Shown: in pieces, positions 58,801 to 64,000 of the stretch
Position numbering within the stretch: the first letter of the stretch is position 1
Layout: each line of letters opens with the position of its first letter
NCBI GenBank assembly: GCA_024734555.1
Contig: JANPWX010000358.1
Location: 560,523-624,522 of the forward strand
Origin: Trochalopteron elliotii
Lineage: Eukaryota > Chordata > Aves > Passeriformes > Leiothrichidae
DNA: 64,000 bases
Direction of reading: 5' to 3'
Made by a program: the position numbers and the translations under genes
The notes under the pieces: model-generated
The model's database searches: none
Told to the model about the DNA's origin: nothing
What the model saw: the letters and a program-made list of their open reading frames with translations, nothing else

Positions 58801-61159
58801 ATTTTTTAACTCTAGAAAACCACTGTTGGACCCCAGGAAAATGTTCCATGAAGTGGTGGTTCCAAGTAGTGTGAGCCTTTTCCAGGGCTGCTGGATGCAT
58901 CACTACTCTTTCAGCGTTTTGCTTATGATCCTGCACAAAAAGGACATTCCCCTGTGTGCACAGGATTCCCTTCCTGATCCCACACTCCCTCCAGCAGCTG
59001 TTCCAACCCTGGAGCCCCTGGAGAAGCACAGGGCTCGTGTGTGCTGGGTGCAGTAACACACCTGAAGCTGCAGTGGAGAGGTGGCTTGGCTCCTCTTGGC
59101 TTGGCTTTCTTGGCAAAGTCACTTTTCTACCCCTTTCCACCCCCACACAAAGCCTCACCCCAGCACAGGCAGCAGGGCCTGGTGCACACATCCACTGGGA
59201 CGTGTGCAGATCCACGCAAGGATGCTCCATCATTGTCTGTGCCAAGATATTGCTTTTAATTAATCAGGGCTTCAATTATGTGCAGTTCTCATCTCTATAC
59301 CCTGATCCTGGTTAGCTTCAGCTCCACAGAGTCATATATGTGCCAGTACTAATGAACATGAATTTCTATCTATCCATGTTTTCTTTCAGCCCCATTACCA
59401 CCTGGAAATCTCAATTTATTTTATTTTCCCCTCTGTTAAAGAAATGTCTAATCCTCACAGATGTGGGGAAAAAAAAGAAAATAAAAATATGATCCTATTC
59501 CCTCTTCTCTATAAAAATATCAGAAAGGAAAAACATGTAAGTTAGGGCTCAAAATCAGCAACATTATCTCATGGTTTCCCTTATGCTTCATGTTTGTTTT
59601 TAAATGAGGGGCTGGTTGTAGAGGTGATGGCTAAATGCTGGAGAAATGTTAGATAAGAGCACCTGATTTCCAGCTCTCAAGATACTTACAGGGTTTTTTT
59701 CAGATTGAAATCATCTCTGAAGGAACACACAGATGTGATACGAGGCCAGTGCTCAGCAAAATCAGATCGATGGCAATCAGAAGATTCCGAGATCTTCCGC
59801 CTCCTCTCTGTCTGGGAGGAGGGAGAGGCACTAAAGGGTTCAAATTCCAGGTCAGGACTGCAGATGCCACGTCCTCAATTCATCTCTGCTGTCAAAACCA
59901 TCAGCCAAATGCCCCACAGCTGCTCATGGAGAAACAGCTTCTGTGTGTCGAGCTTGAAATGCTTTCAGAGAGCAACATGGAGGAGCCTGAAAATCAATTA
60001 ATTATACAAATATTAGTGACTTCCTAAATGTGCTCAGTGCCGGGAGCTCCCATGCACCTCTGGACCCCTGCACCACAGTCCTGGGGCACTACATTCTCTG
60101 GGAGATAAAAAGAGTAATTAAAATCAGGCAAGAAAAGCAACACTTTAATTTTTTCTCTTTCTGCTTGTTTTTAGGCAGGACTTTTTCAAAGACAGTTGCA
60201 CGAAAAGCAATCTTTGAACTAACAGGCAATTACTTAATTAGGTACTTAGCTGCAAATTACATGAAGCAAAGTGCCTGTTTCATCTGTTTGGAAATGTAAA
60301 CTGGGCCTTGTGCTATCCCTAACACAGAAATTCCCTCCTTTTCCTAGAGAAAACCTGTCTCACATGTAAAGCAAGAGACTCATGTGAATTCTGGCTTTAA
60401 TCATTTGGGAAAAGGGTCTTTGGAAGCACAGGAAGCACTTTCAGGGAGAAAAATTAATGGAGAAGACACTGGAAATCAGACATGCTAAAGCCATGTTAGA
60501 TTCCAGTGATTTATATATTAAATGCATAAGAAAAAAATGGGATGCTTTGCAAATCAGTGATGGAAAAGGGTTGACTTGAGCAAGCAGTCTGTGACAATCC
60601 TGGCTGTTGGGTACTAAAACACAGCACAGCTTCCTAGAGCTGTGCTGAACCCATCACCACTTGCTGCAAAACAGGATTACATTTTTCCTGAAGAATGCTC
60701 AAAAACACATTCTGGGAAAAAAAAGTCACTAGTTGACACACCCAGCCACATTGCAGTGCTCCTGCTGTGGTACCTGCAGCCTTCCATGGGCCACACACTG
60801 ATCAAACCCCTCGGAGACATCCAAGGAAATGACACCTCTATCTCCCTGGGGCAGCTGTCTTGGCTCTGCACTCAGAAAAAATTAATGTTGGCCAAAGTTT
60901 GCCCATTGTCAGGTCCATTTGGCCCCCTCACTTTCCTTGTTGCCCAACATTTTGGTGTGACATGGATCAAATGTGACTTTTTGTCCAGTTTCTGGGCAAA
61001 ACTCAGCATCAATGGAGGACCTGGCTCTGCAGGTGCCAGGTCTCCTCACCTCTGGTTAAATTTCCCACCCAGTTGCAGTTTTCATATTGAAGGAGAAGGT
61101 GTCAGACCAAGGTGTCAGAGCAAGGCAGACTCATACTTCTCAGGGGAAAAAATCAGCGT
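55836..61159. other. Intergenic, no gene recognised
   Basis: 5.3 kb without a recognised gene or long repeat. It contains a 17-base A run (58302-58318) and several short chance open frames. A 184-codon frame at 60642-61196 ends inside the following CR1 and has no family features. Confidence 0.55.
58302..58318. repeat. Poly-A run (17 bases)
   Basis: Homopolymer A tract. No processed-pseudogene body is recognisable on its left side. Confidence 0.85.
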
Positions 61160-61370
61160 GTGTGAGGAAGAATTTCTTCACAGAAAGGATGATTAGACAT
61201 TAGAACAGGTTCCCAAGGAGGTGGTGGAGTCACCATCCCTGGAGTTGTTTAAGGAAAGCCTGGGGGTGGCACTCAGTGCCATGGTCTGGTTGACACTGTG
61301 GTGTTTGGTTACAGGTTGGACTGGATCTCAGAGGTCTTTTCCAATCGATTTCTAATCGATCCTGTGATTA
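61160..61370 (+). mobile_element. CR1 LINE 3' end
   Basis: GAAGAATTTCTTCACAGAAA, GGTGGTGGAGTCACCATCCC, GGTTGGACTGGATCTCAGAG and TCCTGTGATTA form a CR1 terminus in + orientation, immediately followed by another one. Confidence 0.85.
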
Positions 61371-61627
61371 GGGGAAACGGCCTTCAACAGAGACAGGGGA
61401 GATTCAGGTTAGATATTGAAGAAGTATTTTTCACTGTTAGGGTGGTCAGGCTTTGGGGCAGGTTGCCCGGGCAGGTGATGAAGTCGCCGTCCCTGGAGTT
61501 AAGTTGAAGAGGCGCCTGGATCCGGCGCTGGATGATGAGGTTTAGTATTTAAGGGGTTACAGCGGCAGTGCTGGGCTGGACTGGTGAATCTTAAAGGTCT
61601 CTTCCAACCTTGGTGATGCCGTGATTG
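61371..61627 (+). mobile_element. CR1 LINE 3' end, directly downstream of the previous copy
   Basis: AGATTCAGGTTAGATATTGA, TTTTTCACTGTTAGGGTGGT, CGTCCCTGGAGTTAAG, GTCTCTTCCAACCTTGGTGA and TGCCGTGATTGC. It is CpG-richer than the other copies (for example CGCCTGGATCCGGCGCTGG), probably because it borders an unmethylated island and has kept its CpGs. Confidence 0.85.
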
Positions 61628-61639
61628 CAGGAAGGCACC

Positions 61640-62045
61640 AGACCCCCCCCCACACACACACCCTGGCTGCCCACACGTGCTGAACTGAGGGGCGGGGGGG
61701 GCGGTGTCGCGACGTGTCGCGACATGTCGCGCGGCCACGGCGCGCGCCCCCGCGCGGGAACGCGCGTGGGACGCGGTGTGAGGGGGAGCGCGAGGGGGCG
61801 GGAAGCGCGGAGCGGGGAGGCGGGAGGGAAAGGGAGGGAAAAGCAGGGAAAGGGAGGAAAAGGGGGGGTTTAACCCCCCCGTGCCCGGCGGCGGCGGCGG
61901 CATTTTCTATTCAGGCGGCGCTGAGGGAGCCCGTCGCGCCCGGTGCATTGTGGGACCGCGCTGGGAGTCCCGTTCGCGGGAGGAGGCGGAGGGCGAGGAG
62001 GCGGCGAGAGCCGGTGAGAGGGAGACCTGAGGAGGGAGGAGGAGG
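61640..62045 (+). promoter_or_regulatory. SEPHS1: CpG-island promoter, probably of SEPHS1
   Basis: Dense CpG with GC boxes (about 61689-61704), a tandem TGTCGCGAC motif (61705-61732), a G7/C7 palindrome (61862-61880) and a strong ZNF143/STAF site (61941-61956). A good + strand donor, GCCG|GTGAGA (GT at 62014-62015), could end a non-coding first exon. The gene identity rests on synteny: SEPHS1 (selenophosphate synthetase 1 family) lies downstream of BEND7 in the same orientation in human. No SEPHS1 coding sequence is in the window. Confidence 0.55.
61941..61956 (-). promoter_or_regulatory. ZNF143/STAF binding site
   Basis: On the minus strand the site reads GTCCCACAATGCACCG, matching the STAF consensus YWCCCAYAATGCAYYG at every position except the first. 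Sites of this quality are typical of CpG-island promoters close to the transcription start. ZNF143 (STAF) is a known activator of the selenocysteine tRNA gene, which makes a link to SEPHS1 attractive but unproven. Confidence 0.7.
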
Positions 62046-62442
62046 NNNNNNNNNNNNNNNNNNNNNNNNNNNNNNNNNNNNNNNNNNNNNNNNNNNNNNN
62101 NNNNNNNNNNNNNNNNNNNNNNNNNNNNNNNNNNNNNNNNNNNNNNNNNNNNNNNNNNNNNNNNNNNNNNNNNNNNNNNNNNNNNNNNNNNNNNNNNNNN
62201 NNNNNNNNNNNNNNNNNNNNNNNNNNNNNNNNNNNNNNNNNNNNNNNNNNNNNNNNNNNNNNNNNNNNNNNNNNNNNNNNNNNNNNNNNNNNNNNNNNNN
62301 NNNNNNNNNNNNNNNNNNNNNNNNNNNNNNNNNNNNNNNNNNNNNNNNNNNNNNNNNNNNNNNNNNNNNNNNNNNNNNNNNNNNNNNNNNNNNNNNNNNN
62401 NNNNNNNNNNNNNNNNNNNNNNNNNNNNNNNNNNNNNNNNNN
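62046..62442. other. Assembly gap (397 N) inside the CpG island
   Basis: The gap is flanked by a GGAGGAGG run on the left and an eleven-or-so base G run on the right. Such G-rich, G-quadruplex-prone DNA is a common cause of dropout in bird assemblies. Open frames crossing the N run are artefacts. Confidence 0.98.
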
Positions 62443-62900
62443 GGGGGGGGGGCTGCTCCCAACATCCCACCGGCCGTCCCCGCCAGCGAGGGGTGAACCC
62501 CGCCCCGGTGACACCGTACCTGCACGTGGGGACACGGGGGACACCGGGGTCGGACACCCGCGGGCTCCGTCCCCGCCGCACCTCGGGAAGGGGCCGCTGC
62601 CACCGCCGCTCCGCGCGCAGCTCCTTCCTCCTCGTCCTCTTCCCCCGCCGCCTCTCCGGCCGCACAAAGAGCGGCAGCAAAGGCCCCGGGTTTGCCTCTA
62701 AAGGCAGCGGCTGGAAATTTAAGGTGTCCCGGAGCCATGTCTGCCCGCAGCGCTCCCCGCCGCATTCCCCGGATCGATGGTGGTTGCAGCGCCTCGCCTC
62801 GTGTGTCTCGGGCGGTCGGGCTGGCGGTGGGTGCGCTGGGGTTTGTCTGGGGTATGTACCTGCCTCCAGTTCTCCCTCCCTCCCCCCCACTCTTCGCTCC
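62443..62900 (+). promoter_or_regulatory. SEPHS1: Right half of the CpG island (probable SEPHS1 first exon/intron 1 start)
   Basis: GC-rich with dense CpG up to about 62830, then falling off. If the donor at 62014 is used this is early intron 1; otherwise it may include part of exon 1. A well-placed ATG (62737, GAGCCATGT) opens a 72-codon frame that does not resemble SEPHS1 or any family I know. Confidence 0.5.
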
Positions 62901-64000
62901 TGTGCTCTCCTCTCTGTGCTGTTTAGGAAGGCAAGGGTTAATCTTTAGCTTTTAATATTTATTATGCCGCTCTTTTAAAGTAAGAAACGTCTGGGTTAGG
63001 AGGTGTTGTCTGCTGCTGGGGAGGGATGCTTGTCGCTCACAGAGCAAAATGCTGCATGGACTGCCAGAATCGCAGAATGTTGTGAGTTGCAAGGGGCTCA
63101 GAAGGGCCATCAGTCCAGCTGCTGGCTCTGCCCAGGACAGCCCCAAGAATCACACCTTGTGCCTGAGAGTTGTCCAGACTCTTCGGGAACTCTGCCAGGC
63201 TCGGAGCTGTGACCACCAAAGTCACCAAAACTTGGTCTTGTGAGGAATGTTGCTCCCATGAGAGTCTGTGAATTACACAGTTGTGTGCAGCTTTAATCAG
63301 ATCTTTATTAGAAAAGTTACCGTATTCTTGCACTGGGGATGTTTTCCATTAAATGAAATCATCTTGTTTGTTTCAAGAGTTGTTTGCAAACGGGGGATCT
63401 GTATGCTTACAGTCCTCAAGGCTGCAAAAAGTTCCTGGTAGGCTGTGGCCTCTTCATCCATCCCTGTGAAAGTAGGCAGGGGGTGCTAAACTTATTGCAC
63501 TTATTGGTTAGATGAAGGAAGATGTTTCCCTTGTGGGGCAAGCTGCTTTTTATAATTTTCTGGAATAAATTAGAATGAAGTGTTAAAAAAGAATGAAGAA
63601 ACAAAAAATCCCCCCCTTCATTGAAAAGCTTTTGTCTCCTATTTCTGTTGACAGGTTGTTTTCCAGACACTTTTTTTTTTAATTGCAAGTGCTTAGTGTC
63701 TTGCACTGAAAGACAACAGCTAGGAACTGAATTCATTGCTCATCCAAGACACGTTCTTGTAACTAGAGTTTGGATTTCTGCCCGAGCCTAGGCTTTGGAA
63801 GATTTGTTTTAAATAAGTGCCACACCTCCCAGAGAAAGAGGGAAAATGCAGTGAAGGGGAGTTGGGCTCCACATCTGAAGTTCTTGGGGAACTTAAACTT
63901 CAGTTCCTACAAATTATAGTCAGTAAATTGACTTAAAAGTTTAAGGAACAGATGTATTTGTTAATAAGTGCTGTCTTATTAACAGATAGAGCACAGTCTG
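62901..64000 (+). other. SEPHS1: Probable start of SEPHS1 intron 1
   Basis: Mostly AT-rich non-coding sequence carrying one CR1 fragment (63066-63225). No SEPHS1 coding exon was found by eye up to the window end. Confidence 0.45.
63066..63225 (-). mobile_element. CR1 LINE 3' end
   Basis: Reverse complement of a CR1 terminus: AGAATCGCAGAATGTTGTGA, GGGGCTCAGAAGGGCCATCA, AAGAATCACACCTTGTGCCT and TCGGAGCTGTGACCACC. The wording matches the copy at 52540-53050, so both belong to the same subfamily. Confidence 0.85.

Noticed and set aside
60642..61196. 184-codon + frame upstream of the second CpG island
   Set aside because: Its last part is CR1 3' sequence and the rest has no recognisable family, so it is chance.
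61714..62890. Long frames (260-327 codons) across the N gap on both strands
   Set aside because: Most of their length is N, so the open frame is an artefact of the gap.
62737..62955. ATG with good context opening a 72-codon frame in the CpG island
   Set aside because: The product is Arg/Pro/Gly-rich like any CpG-island frame and is unlike the SEPHS1 N-terminus as I recall it; kept only as a remark.
1..64000. Prokaryotic features: CRISPR arrays, operons, insertion sequences, ribosome binding sites
   Set aside because: Intron-exon structure, CpG islands and CR1 repeats show avian nuclear DNA; no spaced direct-repeat array or operon-like gene run is present.

Overview
The window is vertebrate nuclear DNA and almost certainly avian. 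It has multi-exon gene structure with GT-AG introns of 2-9 kb and CpG islands at gene starts. The recognisable interspersed repeats are mostly CR1 LINE 3' ends finishing in the typical ATTCTGTGATTCTG-like tail. A solo-LTR-like block in intron 3 resembles LTRs I associate with songbirds, so a passerine is my best guess, but this rests on memory and not on a search.

Positions 32-46830 hold one complete gene on the + strand, BEND7 (BEN domain-containing protein 7). Nine coding exons (298-358, 4116-4199, 13180-13479, 19235-19357, 21794-22059, 26955-27180, 32070-32189, 40260-40307, 44872-44933) join in a single open frame of 429 residues. A CpG-island promoter lies at the left edge, right after an assembly gap (N, 1-31). 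A 3'UTR of about 1.9 kb ends at two AATAAA signals. Exons 6 and 7 encode the BEN domain. The introns hold CR1 fragments (every one I recognise is in the sense orientation), one LTR-like block, simple repeats and a few CpG- or GC-rich patches, but no second gene.

Positions 46831-61640 are intergenic and repeat-rich. CR1 pieces lie on both strands. A pair of MITE-like elements with 17-bp terminal inverted repeats sits at 47577-47756 and 50601-50818; the first is nested in a CR1. A 169-bp direct duplication of a CR1 fragment occurs at 51454 and 55105. A CpG-rich/AT-rich pair of patches around 51850-52400 looks regulatory.

Positions 61640-62900 form a second CpG island, broken by a 397-bp N gap (62046-62442). 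It carries a very good ZNF143/STAF motif and a candidate first-exon donor on the + strand. In other vertebrates SEPHS1 lies immediately downstream of BEND7 in the same orientation, so this is probably the SEPHS1 promoter and non-coding first exon, with 62900-64000 as the start of its first intron. No SEPHS1 coding exon is visible, so this is inference from synteny.

I found no prokaryotic-type system, CRISPR array or unknown protein family. The observations most worth checking are the MITE-like pair, the sense-only CR1 bias in BEND7, the two Pumilio sites and the hairpin in the BEND7 3'UTR, the NAGNAG acceptor of exon 8, and the regulatory motifs of the second CpG island.
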